From Spirochaetota bacterium (lineage in GTDB: Bacteria > Spirochaetota > GWE2-31-10 > MWDO01), in the NCBI GenBank assembly GCA_017998755.1, contig JAGOCL010000157.1:1-6317 (forward strand): DNA of 6,317 nucleotides, given 5' to 3'. The first letter of the stretch is position 1. Every line of letters begins with the position of its first letter. Positions 1-5,322 of this stretch are shown piece by piece. A program made the position numbers and the translations under genes. A model generated the notes under the pieces. It did no database searches, had not been told where the DNA came from, and saw only the letters and a program-made list of their open reading frames with translations.

Positions 1-17
1 TAATTCGGGTTCTATTG
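1..17 (+). repeat. Intergenic repeat R, copy 1 (cut by the window edge)
   Basis: The 3' part of a short repeat, ATTCGGGTTCTATTG, matches exactly the 3' half of the copy at 6081-6110. The 5' half (GGGACGCG...) would lie outside the window. It is in plus orientation, upstream of the first toxin-antitoxin pair, and faces the minus-strand copy at 648-677. Confidence 0.6.
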
Positions 18-51
18 GCTATGTTGTTGAATGGGGCTAGTGTATTTTCCC

Positions 52-80
52 TTGACTATTAGCGCTATTAATAGTATTAT
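52..80 (+). promoter_or_regulatory. Promoter of toxin-antitoxin pair 1
   Basis: A -35 box TTGACT (52-57) and a -10 box TATTAT (75-80) are separated by 17 bases, close to the sigma-70 consensus. Transcription would start near 87, giving a leader of about 22 bases that holds the AAGGGA ribosome binding site (98-103) before the ATG at 109. Confidence 0.65.
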
Positions 81-84
81 TAAT
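67..84. promoter_or_regulatory. Probable autoregulatory operator of TA pair 1
   Basis: An inverted repeat ATTAATA (67-73), 4-base spacer, TATTAAT (78-84) overlaps the -10 box. Antitoxins of the Phd/YefM family usually repress their own operon by binding palindromes placed like this, and the toxin acts as co-repressor. The inverted repeat is seen directly; its role is inferred from the family. The region is AT-rich, so chance symmetry is possible. Confidence 0.45.
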
Positions 85-108
85 GATATTGAAATTTAAG
101 GGAAACAA

Positions 109-366
109 ATGAGTATTTTAATAACCGCTAACGATTTAAAAACAAAAGGAGTATCTGCTTTTAACGACTTCGATAAAAACGATTCTGAGATTATCATAAC
201 CGTTAGAGGCAAAAGCAAATATGTCGTTTTACCGATTGAACAGTATAATTATCTTAGAGAATGCGAATTAGATACTGCTATTCGCGAATCTCAACAAGAT
301 ATTATTAATAACAACTACATTATTGAAAGCGTTGAAGATCATATAAAACGAATTAGTAATGTATAA
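109..366 (+). CDS. Antitoxin, Phd/YefM-like (TA pair 1)
   Basis: This 85-residue protein is probably the DNA-binding, labile antitoxin of a type II toxin-antitoxin module. The N-terminal half has the Phd/YefM pattern: a short first strand and helix (ILITANDLK, residues 3-11), then a central strand pair around ITVRGKSKYVVLP (residues 30-42) followed by an IEQYNYLRE helix. The acidic C-terminal region (about 55-85) would be the flexible part that wraps the toxin. The length is normal for the family. The start ATG follows AAGGGA by 5 bases. The stop codon overlaps the toxin start by 8 bases (ATGTATAA), so toxin translation is probably coupled. It is expressed from the promoter at 52-80. It could equally be labelled RelB-like; the antitoxin role is the safer statement. 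Confidence 0.85.
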   Translation: MSILITANDLKTKGVSAFNDFDKNDSEIIITVRGKSKYVVLPIEQYNYLRECELDTAIRESQQDIINNNYIIESVEDHIKRISNV

Positions 367-634
367 AATATTATTTACCGAAACTTATAATAAAAAAGCT
401 TCAAATTTTATTAAAAAACATAAATCTCTGTTAAAACAATATGAAAAGACGTTCAAATTGCTGGAAATCAATCCTTTTCATCCATCATTAAGATTACACA
501 AACTTGAAGGTAAGTTTCAAGATATATATTCCATTTCAATCAACATATCTTATAGAATCGCAATTGAGTTTATTATAAAAGAGGATATTATCATACCTCT
601 AGACGTCGGGACTCATGACGAATTATATAAATAA
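359..634 (+). CDS. Toxin, RelE superfamily (TA pair 1)
   Basis: This 91-residue basic protein is probably an mRNA-cleaving toxin that acts on the ribosome, as RelE/YafQ-type toxins do. The sequence shows the family's C-terminal signature: RLHKLEGK (45-52), a strand with YSISIN (57-62), SYRIAIEF (64-71) and the end motif DVGTHDELY (82-90). Candidate catalytic residues by analogy are R45, H47, K48, R66 and H86; this is inference. The two N-terminal helices (about 9-36) are lysine-rich. There is no good ribosome binding site before the ATG, and the gene overlaps the antitoxin stop by 8 bases, which fits translational coupling that keeps antitoxin in excess. No frameshift or truncation is seen, so the pair should be functional. 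No clear terminator follows. Confidence 0.85.
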   Translation: MYKILFTETYNKKASNFIKKHKSLLKQYEKTFKLLEINPFHPSLRLHKLEGKFQDIYSISINISYRIAIEFIIKEDIIIPLDVGTHDELYK

Positions 635-647
635 TTCTATATATTCC

Positions 648-677
648 AAATAGACCTCAAATTCGCGTCCCACGCGT
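648..677 (-). repeat. Intergenic repeat R, copy 2 (inverted)
   Basis: Read on the minus strand this matches the copy at 6081-6110 at 24 of 30 positions, including an unbroken GGGACGCGAATT core and a CTATT end. It lies 13 bases after the toxin stop, facing copy 1 at 1-17, so TA pair 1 is bracketed by inverted copies. The 677-721 stretch beyond it shows nothing I can name. Confidence 0.6.
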
Positions 678-721
678 CGGCGAGGGAAAATCGGAAGCTA
701 TTATTTATATGACGTATTAGC

Positions 722-757
722 ATATTCAAAACTGGAATTCCCGTTTTTTCTTAATAG
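722..757. repeat. Hairpin repeat H, copy 1 (terminator-like)
   Basis: An inverted repeat with one mismatch, AAAACTGGAATTCCCGTTTT (728-747), is followed by TTC, so the T-run is six long. The reverse complement of 6105-6140 matches this 36-base stretch at 31 positions, including the flanking ATATTC and AATAG. A-run plus stem plus T-run could act as a weak terminator, but the stem leaves almost no loop apart from AATT. It is better supported as a dispersed repeat than as a terminator. Confidence 0.5.
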
Positions 758-808
758 AGCATTATTAGCGGATAAAATAGCGTTTTATAAAAATCAATAA
801 TAATTATT

Positions 809-836
809 TCGACAAAACCTGAACTTTTGATATAAT
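809..836 (+). promoter_or_regulatory. Promoter of the AOR operon
   Basis: TCGACA (809-814; 5 of 6 matches to TTGACA) and a perfect TATAAT (831-836) are 16 bases apart. Transcription would begin near 843, which leaves only about 18 bases before the AOR start at 861; this still includes the GGAGG at 846-850. Such a short leader leaves no room for a riboswitch downstream of the start site. Confidence 0.6.
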
Positions 837-860
837 AAAAAATGCGGAGGAAGAAAGAGC

Positions 861-2729
861 ATGGAAATAATCGGAACTTCAAATAAATTCTTAGAAATAG
901 ACGTAAAAACCAAAACGAGTAAAATATTTAGTATAAACGAATCGCTTGTAAAAAAATACATCGGCGGTAAGGGGCTGGGATTAAAGATACTTTACGATAG
1001 AATGAACCTACTTTGCGATCCATTGGGCGACGAGAATATTTTGGTATTCGCGCTGGGGGTTATGCTTGGAACCGGAGCTCCATGTTCCGCCCGCTGGTCG
1101 TGCGTTTCCAAGTCGCCGCTCACAGGCATTATGTGCCACTCGTCGTGCGGAGGACCGTTCGGGATGGCTCTGAAAACGGCGGGTTACGACGGATTAATTA
1201 TAACCGGCGCGTCGGATAGTCCTGTAAATATATTCATCGACGGAGACGAAGTTAAGTTTCAGGACGCCTCGTCTTTCTGGGGATTGACGACGACCGAAAC
1301 TCAGGAGAAACTCGCGCTCGGAAAAGACGACGGCGAGTGCGTTATCGGACCAGCGGGCGAGAATAAAGTCCTTTACGCTAATATCAAATCGGGACATCGG
1401 TATCTCGGACGAGGCGGGTTTGGAGCGATAATGGGCGCTAAGAAAATAAAGGCGATCGTTGCAAAAGGGAAAAAATATACGATAAAGCCCGTAGACGAGA
1501 AAATATTCTCAAAAACAAAGAAAATCGCCTCAAAATACATAAATCAGAACAAATTCACATCGGATTCATACAGAAAATACGGAACAACCTATAACGTTCG
1601 GCTTTGTAATAAAGCCGGATTGCTACCGGTAAATAACTTCAGATATAGAACCGACGAGAGAGCGGAAGAGATTGCGGGCGAAAATATGGCTAAAAAATAC
1701 GATACCAAACCGAGTCCATGTAAGCCGTGTTTGATCGTATGCGGACATAAAGGGAAGTACCCCGACGGTAAAACCCGTCAGATTCCGGAGTATGAAACGG
1801 CGGGGCTTTTCGGACCGAATCTCGGTATTTACGATTCGAATAAAATAGCCGAATGGAACGATCTTTGCAACGATATGGGGCTTGATACTATTTCGACGGC
1901 GGGAACGATTTCTTATATAATGGAAGCGGCTGAAAAAAATATGATCTCGTCTAATCTTAAATTCGGCGCCGCGGAAGGGATAGAAGATTTTATAAAGGAC
2001 GTCGCTTATAGAAGAAATCTTGGCGACGAGGCGGCGAACGGCTCGAGACGGTTGGCTCAGAAATACGGCGGCAAGGAGTTCGCTATAAACGTCAAGGGAC
2101 TCGAGATGGCGGCGTACGATCCTCGAGGGGCGTGGGGGCAGGGGCTTAACTATGCCGTTGCGAACCGCGGCGGTTGTCATCTCTCGTCGTTCGTAGTGGC
2201 TACCGAAGCGATGTTTCATTATCTCGATTCTTATACGACTTACGGCAAACATTATTGGGTCTATTTTTTTGAGAATCTATATTCGGCGGTAAACTCATTG
2301 CATACATGTTTATTTACAGGATTTGCCTATATTCTTGAGCGTCCGCTCGTTAGGTTTACTCCTAAGCCTATTTTATCCCTAATTATGCGATTATTTCCTA
2401 CTATTGCGATAAATCTTATGGATTGGAGTATATTCAGCGCTTTTTACTCCTCTATTACGGGCTATAAAACGAGCATGAGGGGTTTTTTGAAAGCGGGCGA
2501 GAGGATACATATCTTGGAGCGTTATATGAACAATAAGATAGGCATCGCGAGGGAGGACGATTCGCTACCGGAGAGATTTTTGACGGAGGACGATAGTAGT
2601 TATAAGCGGAAATCGAAAGTGCCTCTTAACGCGATGCTCAATAAATACTACAAACTTCGCGGTTACGACGACAACGGTATCCCTACCGCGAAAACGTTAA
2701 GAAAAGCGGAGATAAAAGATGACAAATGA
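861..2729 (+). CDS. Tungsten-pterin aldehyde:ferredoxin oxidoreductase
   Basis: This 622-residue cytoplasmic enzyme belongs to the AOR family, which interconverts aldehydes and carboxylic acids with ferredoxin and carries a bis-pterin tungsten (sometimes molybdenum) cofactor and one [4Fe-4S] cluster. Landmarks are the N-terminal IGGKGLG (34-40), SARWSCVSKSPLTG (76-89), GRGGFGAIMGAKKIKAI (183-199), the cluster cysteines C287, C290 and C294 (CxxCxxxC) with the fourth at C483, PEYET (309-313) and NRGGCH (435-440). The last two supply the active-site Glu and His in the characterised Pyrococcus enzyme. The end motif GERIHILERYMNNKIGI...REDDSLPERF is typical. Length is normal. A hydrophobic stretch (about 484-532) follows C483 and looks longer than in the archaeal enzyme. 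The start ATG is supported by GGAGG at 846-850. The 3' end overlaps the next gene by 11 bases. Substrate cannot be read from the sequence; the neighbours suggest an acid-to-alcohol route. Cofactor biosynthesis genes are not in the window. Confidence 0.95.
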   Translation: MEIIGTSNKFLEIDVKTKTSKIFSINESLVKKYIGGKGLGLKILYDRMNLLCDPLGDENILVFALGVMLGTGAPCSARWSCVSKSPLTGIMCHSSCGGPFGMALKTAGYDGLIITGASDSPVNIFIDGDEVKFQDASSFWGLTTTETQEKLALGKDDGECVIGPAGENKVLYANIKSGHRYLGRGGFGAIMGAKKIKAIVAKGKKYTIKPVDEKIFSKTKKIASKYINQNKFTSDSYRKYGTTYNVRLCNKAGLLPVNNFRYRTDERAEEIAGENMAKKYDTKPSPCKPCLIVCGHKGKYPDGKTRQIPEYETAGLFGPNLGIYDSNKIAEWNDLCNDMGLDTISTAGTISYIMEAAEKNMISSNLKFGAAEGIEDFIKDVAYRRNLGDEAANGSRRLAQKYGGKEFAINVKGLEMAAYDPRGAWGQGLNYAVANRGGCHLSSFVVATEAMFHYLDSYTTYGKHYWVYFFENLYSAVNSLHTCLFTGFAYILERPLVRFTPKPILSLIMRLFPTIAINLMDWSIFSAFYSSITGYKTSMRGFLKAGERIHILERYMNNKIGIAREDDSLPERFLTEDDSSYKRKSKVPLNAMLNKYYKLRGYDDNGIPTAKTLRKAEIKDDK

Positions 2730-3270
2730 AGAGATCGCTCTAAATTACCCCGATATCAAGTCCGGGAAGAAAATATTTGCCAGAATCTACCTTTCTATAC
2801 TCCTGTTCGTTTTGGGACGCGGGTTTCAGGCGGCGTCCAAAAGCGTTAAAGAGATAAAAATGGAGATAGCCGAACTGCCGGAAAACTTTTCGTTTTCGCT
2901 TAATATTGACCCGATAGGATTGAGCGTTTCGTTTATAAAAGTAAAACATTATTTCAAGTTTATCGGTATGAATAAAAAGAGCGTCGTTGATAAATCCTCA
3001 GTCGTTATAAACTTCAGAAATATAAGCTCCGCGATGAAGGTCTTTACTTTTTCGATAAGTTCGGCGCTTTGCTACGCGCAAAACGGTTTATCGGTGAACG
3101 GGGGACTGCCCGAGACGCTCGCCGTTTTGAGAATCCTAAACCTCGTGGAATATTATCTTTTACCCGGATTTATCGTTAAAGGAATTTTGAAAAGATACCC
3201 GAGCCAAAATTGGTTTGTAAAAATATTTTTGAGAATCGTAATCTATATAAGATTATTAATTGGAGTGTGA
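2719..3270 (+). CDS. Probable SCP2-like lipid-binding protein
   Basis: This 183-residue protein has no catalytic motif that I recognise. The central part (about 43-145) has the rhythm of an SCP2 sterol-carrier fold: alternating beta strands (FSFSLNIDP, LSVSFIKVK), a strand ending in VVINFRN (95-101), a helix SSAMKVF, then AQNGLSVNGGLPETLAVLRIL (120-140), which resembles the family's 'grl.v.Gd...al.l' element. SCP2 domains hold fatty acyl or sterol-like ligands in a hydrophobic tunnel. An N-terminal amphipathic segment (KIFARIYLSILLFVLGRGF, 18-36) and a basic, hydrophobic C-terminus (FVKIFLRIVIYIRLLIGV, 166-183) could attach it to the membrane surface. The start overlaps the AOR stop by 11 bases and has GGAGA at 2708-2712, so the two are co-translated. 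I recall similar small proteins beside this type of AOR in anaerobic Firmicutes, but could not check. Fold assignment is inference; the gene itself is secure. Confidence 0.8.
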   Translation: MTNEEIALNYPDIKSGKKIFARIYLSILLFVLGRGFQAASKSVKEIKMEIAELPENFSFSLNIDPIGLSVSFIKVKHYFKFIGMNKKSVVDKSSVVINFRNISSAMKVFTFSISSALCYAQNGLSVNGGLPETLAVLRILNLVEYYLLPGFIVKGILKRYPSQNWFVKIFLRIVIYIRLLIGV

Positions 3271-3271
3271 T
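3244..3271 (+). repeat. Direct repeat, left copy, bounding TA pair 2
   Basis: This 28-base stretch matches 3997-4024 at 26 positions; only bases 13 and 24 differ. It covers the last codons and TGA stop (3268-3270) of the SCP2-like gene and contains TTGGAG. Because the right copy supplies the ribosome binding site of the alcohol dehydrogenase, the pair looks like a duplicated gene junction. Confidence 0.8.
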
Positions 3272-3309
3272 AATCTTGGAGAGTCCCCAAAAAACTGAAG
3301 GGTTACAAA

Positions 3310-3354
3310 TAATATCATTATATGATTGATATAATATCATTATAATGATATTAT
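3310..3354. promoter_or_regulatory. Operator array of TA pair 2
   Basis: Positions 3331-3354 form a perfect 24-base palindrome with half-site ATAATATCATTA. The 13-base sequence TAATATCATTATA occurs at 3310-3322 and again at 3332-3344, exactly 22 bases (about two helical turns) apart. The palindrome covers the space between the -35 and -10 boxes. This fits cooperative binding by an antitoxin or toxin-antitoxin complex, as in other Phd/YefM operons. Binding is inferred. Confidence 0.6.
3326..3354 (+). promoter_or_regulatory. Promoter of toxin-antitoxin pair 2
   Basis: TTGATA (3326-3331) and TATTAT (3349-3354) are 17 bases apart. Transcription would start near 3361, and the ribosome binding site GAGGAG (3368-3373) sits 6 bases before the ATG at 3380. 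The region is very AT-rich and offers other TATAAT-like boxes (for example 3330-3335, 3341-3346), so the exact pair is uncertain. Confidence 0.5.
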
Positions 3355-3379
3355 TGATTTATTTATTGAGGAGAATTTA

Positions 3380-3646
3380 ATGCCGGCGATAAAACCAATT
3401 TCAGATTTAAGAAACAAGTTTAATGAAATATCAGAATTATGTCATAATGAAGAAGAACCGGTTTTTATAACAAAAAATGGCGAAGGGGATTTAGTCGTTA
3501 TGAGTATCGAACATTTTGAGAAAATGCAATCGCTTTTAGATTTGTATCAAAAATTAGGCGAAGCGGAAATAGAGAGTAATACAGACGTTAGTCGTATAAG
3601 TCATAAAGATTTGATGAGAAAAATGAAAGAGCGGATAAATGGATAG
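3380..3646 (+). CDS. Antitoxin, Phd/YefM family (TA pair 2)
   Basis: This 88-residue protein is a likely Phd/YefM antitoxin that binds its operator and neutralises the toxin encoded next to it. Typical elements are the N-terminal IKPISDLRNKFNEISEL (4-20), EEPVFITKNGEGDLVVMSIEHFEKM (25-49; the TKNG turn and VVMS strand are hallmarks) and an acidic then basic C-terminal helix region (55-88) for toxin binding. Length is normal. The ATG has GAGGAG six bases upstream. It overlaps the toxin start by 8 bases (ATGGATAG). It is not closely similar to the antitoxin at 109-366, so the two TA pairs are separate acquisitions and not a recent duplication. Confidence 0.9.
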   Translation: MPAIKPISDLRNKFNEISELCHNEEEPVFITKNGEGDLVVMSIEHFEKMQSLLDLYQKLGEAEIESNTDVSRISHKDLMRKMKERING

Positions 3647-3944
3647 GGGCTATAAAATTGAATATCTTCCGATAGCGGAAAATGATTTAACAGAAATAAT
3701 TGATTATATTAAGATAAGAAGTCCAAAAAAAGCGCTTGAATATTTAGATATATTTAATGAAAAAATTAGTAAATTAGAACAATTCCCGGAAATAGGAAAA
3801 CTCCCAAAAGATATAAGATTAAAAAAACTTGGATATAGAATTCTCATTATCGATAACTATTTAGTATTTTATGTAATCAAAGAAAGCGTTATTGAAATAA
3901 GAAGAATTCTACATGGAATGAGAAAATATGAGTTATTGATATAA
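3639..3944 (+). CDS. Toxin, ParE/RelE superfamily (TA pair 2)
   Basis: This 101-residue protein resembles ParE-type toxins. The N-terminal YKIEYLPIAENDLTEIIDYI (5-24), the second helix (30-48), the LEQFPEIGKLP turn (46-56), GYRILIIDNYLVFYVI (65-80) and the end motif IEIRRILHGMRKY (85-97) follow the family order. ParE proteins poison DNA gyrase, while related RelE proteins cleave mRNA; the sequence alone does not settle which target applies. The ATG overlaps the antitoxin stop by 8 bases and has only a weak ribosome binding site, so coupling is likely. After the stop, a short inverted repeat ATTGAT/ATCAAT (3935-3949) has no T-run and is not a convincing terminator, so transcription may continue into the alcohol dehydrogenase gene. 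Confidence 0.9.
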   Translation: MDRGYKIEYLPIAENDLTEIIDYIKIRSPKKALEYLDIFNEKISKLEQFPEIGKLPKDIRLKKLGYRILIIDNYLVFYVIKESVIEIRRILHGMRKYELLI

Positions 3945-3970
3945 TCAATAATTATCTGAGAATAAAATGA

Positions 3971-3997
3971 TTTAGAATTAAAATTGAACAATATAAT
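3971..3997 (+). promoter_or_regulatory. Possible promoter before the alcohol dehydrogenase
   Basis: TTTAGA (3971-3976) and a perfect TATAAT (3992-3997) are 15 bases apart, shorter than ideal. Transcription would start near 4004, about 21 bases before the dehydrogenase ATG. The -10 box ends on the first base of the right direct repeat, so it belongs to the inserted cassette. The -35 is weak and the region is AT-rich, so this is tentative. Confidence 0.3.
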
Positions 3998-4024
3998 ATA
4001 TAAGATTAATAATTGGAGTATGAT
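3997..4024 (+). repeat. Direct repeat, right copy, bounding TA pair 2
   Basis: This copy matches 3244-3271 at 26 of 28 positions and ends immediately before the ATG at 4025. It carries the GGAG ribosome binding site (4015-4018) of the alcohol dehydrogenase. Confidence 0.8.
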
Positions 4025-5209
4025 ATGATAAAAGATTATTTCGAATTTCAGAATCCCGTAAAAATATGCGCCGGTTATAAAGCGCTCGACAATATAGGCG
4101 TCGAACTTGCGGAACTCGGCGGAAAACGCGCGATGATAATAAGCGACAAAGGGGTGGAGAGCGCCGGATTGTTGAAAACTGTCCTGAAAGCGTTCGACGA
4201 TACCGAAGTAACCGTCGCCGCCGTTTTTACAGACGTTCCGTCGGACTCCTCATACGATACCGTTCGCGAGACGGCGGAGATCTATCGAGCAAAGAAGTGC
4301 GACGCTTTAGTCGCCGTCGGCGGCGGTTCGGTTATCGACACGGCGAAAGGCGCGAATATCCTCGTATCTCTTGGGACTGACGATCTCGCGCAGTACGCCG
4401 GAGCGGGGACTATAAAACGAGCGCTGAATCCTTTTATCGTAGTTCCGACTACTTCCGGCACCGGCTCTGAGGCGACGCTCGTCGCGGTTATCGCCGATAA
4501 AGCGCGAAATCAGAAATCGCTTTTTATATCAAAATACCTTATGCCCAATACGGCGATAATCGATCCGAGAACGACGCTATCTTTGCCGCCTATAATCACG
4601 GCGGCGACGGCGATGGACGCGCTTACTCACAGTATAGAAGCGTTTACCTGTCTCGGGAAAAATCCCCTAAGCGACGCTTACGCGACTTCTGCGATAAAAC
4701 TAATCGTATCAAATATTTTGCGCGTACTAAAAAATCCCTCGGACAAAGAGGGGAGATATAATCTTGCCGTTGCCTCGACTATGGCGGGGGTCGCTTTTTC
4801 AAACTCGATGGTGGGACTGGTTCACACATTGGGGCACAGCGTCGGCGCGGTCTGTCATGTTCATCACGGTATTGCGATGAATATTTTTCTTCCGATCGTT
4901 TTAGAATACAACCTCCCTAAAGTATCAGAGTATATCGGCGAACTTCTCCTTCCGCTAGCCGGAGCCGACGAGTATTCTTCTACGGCTATAAATGAACGCC
5001 CCGTTAAAACGATAGAATTTATCAAAAATATGAAGGACGAGTTATATAAATCGGTCGGGCTTCCCAGAACTCTCGGCGAAACCGGAAAAGTAACTAAAGA
5101 TAAGTTCGAATTAATAGCGCAAACCGCGATCGGAGACGCTTCTATTACATACAATCCCGTCGAGATGGATTATAACGACGCGCTCGGTTTATTGGAAAAA
5201 GCGTTTTAG
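4025..5209 (+). CDS. Iron-dependent alcohol dehydrogenase
   Basis: This 394-residue cytoplasmic enzyme belongs to the iron-containing (group III) alcohol dehydrogenases, which interconvert aldehydes and alcohols with NAD(P)H. Numbered from ATG 4025, the nucleotide-binding motif is VGGGSVIDTAKG (98-109), followed by PTTSGTGSEAT (141-151). Metal ligands by alignment with FucO are D198 and H202 (MDALTHSIEA), H267 (VHTLGHSVGA) and H281 (HHG). Length is normal. The frame also opens at TTG 4013, but that TTG includes the first base of GGAG (4015-4018), which sits 6 bases before ATG 4025; the ATG is the better start. With AOR it can complete a two-step acid-aldehyde-alcohol route. It is now separated from the AOR and SCP2-like genes by the TA cassette and may depend on read-through or the weak promoter at 3971-3997. 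Substrate is not determinable; FucO, DhaT and butanol dehydrogenase types all share these motifs. Confidence 0.95.
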   Translation: MIKDYFEFQNPVKICAGYKALDNIGVELAELGGKRAMIISDKGVESAGLLKTVLKAFDDTEVTVAAVFTDVPSDSSYDTVRETAEIYRAKKCDALVAVGGGSVIDTAKGANILVSLGTDDLAQYAGAGTIKRALNPFIVVPTTSGTGSEATLVAVIADKARNQKSLFISKYLMPNTAIIDPRTTLSLPPIITAATAMDALTHSIEAFTCLGKNPLSDAYATSAIKLIVSNILRVLKNPSDKEGRYNLAVASTMAGVAFSNSMVGLVHTLGHSVGAVCHVHHGIAMNIFLPIVLEYNLPKVSEYIGELLLPLAGADEYSSTAINERPVKTIEFIKNMKDELYKSVGLPRTLGETGKVTKDKFELIAQTAIGDASITYNPVEMDYNDALGLLEKAF

Positions 5210-5227
5210 AAAATAAAAAAAGCCATA

Positions 5228-5281
5228 AATAGCCCCCGAATTCGCGTCGCAAATAGGCCCCGACTTAAGTCGGGGGCTATT
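5228..5281. repeat. Nested inverted repeat with repeat R copy 3
   Basis: AATAGCCCCCGA (5228-5239) is the exact reverse complement of 5270-5281. Inside it, CCCCGACTTAAGTCGGGG (5258-5275) is a perfect 18-base palindrome sharing the right arm, so two alternative hairpins can form. The left arm plus GAATTCGCGTCGC (5228-5250), read on the minus strand, is a repeat R variant. The stem lies 48 bases after the dehydrogenase stop, but no T-run follows on the plus strand, so it is not a standard intrinsic terminator. Confidence 0.7.
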
Positions 5282-5287
5282 AATGAT

Positions 5288-5310
5288 ACGCGCGGGACGC
5301 GAATTCCGGG
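5288..5310 (+). repeat. Intergenic repeat R, copy 4
   Basis: The sequence ACGCGCGGGACGCGAATTC is followed by CGGG. It shares the GGGACGCGAATTC core with the copy at 6081-6110 but diverges before the CTATT end. It lies between two palindromes and just upstream of the P-loop gene. Confidence 0.6.
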
Positions 5311-5322
5311 ATGTAATACTAG

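Larger units (their letters stand above)
3272..4024 (+). other. Inserted cassette carrying TA pair 2
   Basis: The unit between the direct repeats (one repeat copy included, 753 bases) holds only a promoter, an operator and a complete toxin-antitoxin pair. It is much more AT-rich than the genes on both sides. No transposase, integrase or terminal inverted repeat is visible, so how it moved is unknown. Joining the left repeat copy to the dehydrogenase ATG would place that start one base after the stop of the SCP2-like gene, a tight operon junction. Insertion is inferred from the repeat, composition and restored junction. Confidence 0.6.

Noticed and set aside
635..860. Molybdenum/tungsten cofactor riboswitch before AOR
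   Set aside because: The likely transcript start near 843 leaves about 18 bases of leader, too short for a riboswitch, and no such fold is evident upstream.
1013..1397. Short frames of 67-68 codons overlapping the start of AOR on both strands, and one at 2740-2949 on the minus strand
   Set aside because: All are shadows of the AOR and SCP2-like genes without start signals or motifs.
1623..2252. A 209-codon minus-strand open frame inside the AOR gene
   Set aside because: It is antisense to a highly conserved AOR region, has an arginine-rich composition typical of a reverse-frame shadow, and has no recognisable motif or ribosome binding site.
4864..5154. A 96-codon minus-strand open frame inside the alcohol dehydrogenase gene
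   Set aside because: It lies fully antisense to a well-supported gene and shows no family features of its own.
5258..5281. Intrinsic terminator for the alcohol dehydrogenase
   Set aside because: The stem is strong, but the plus strand continues GCTATTAATGATA without a T-run, and the element belongs to a repeat family.
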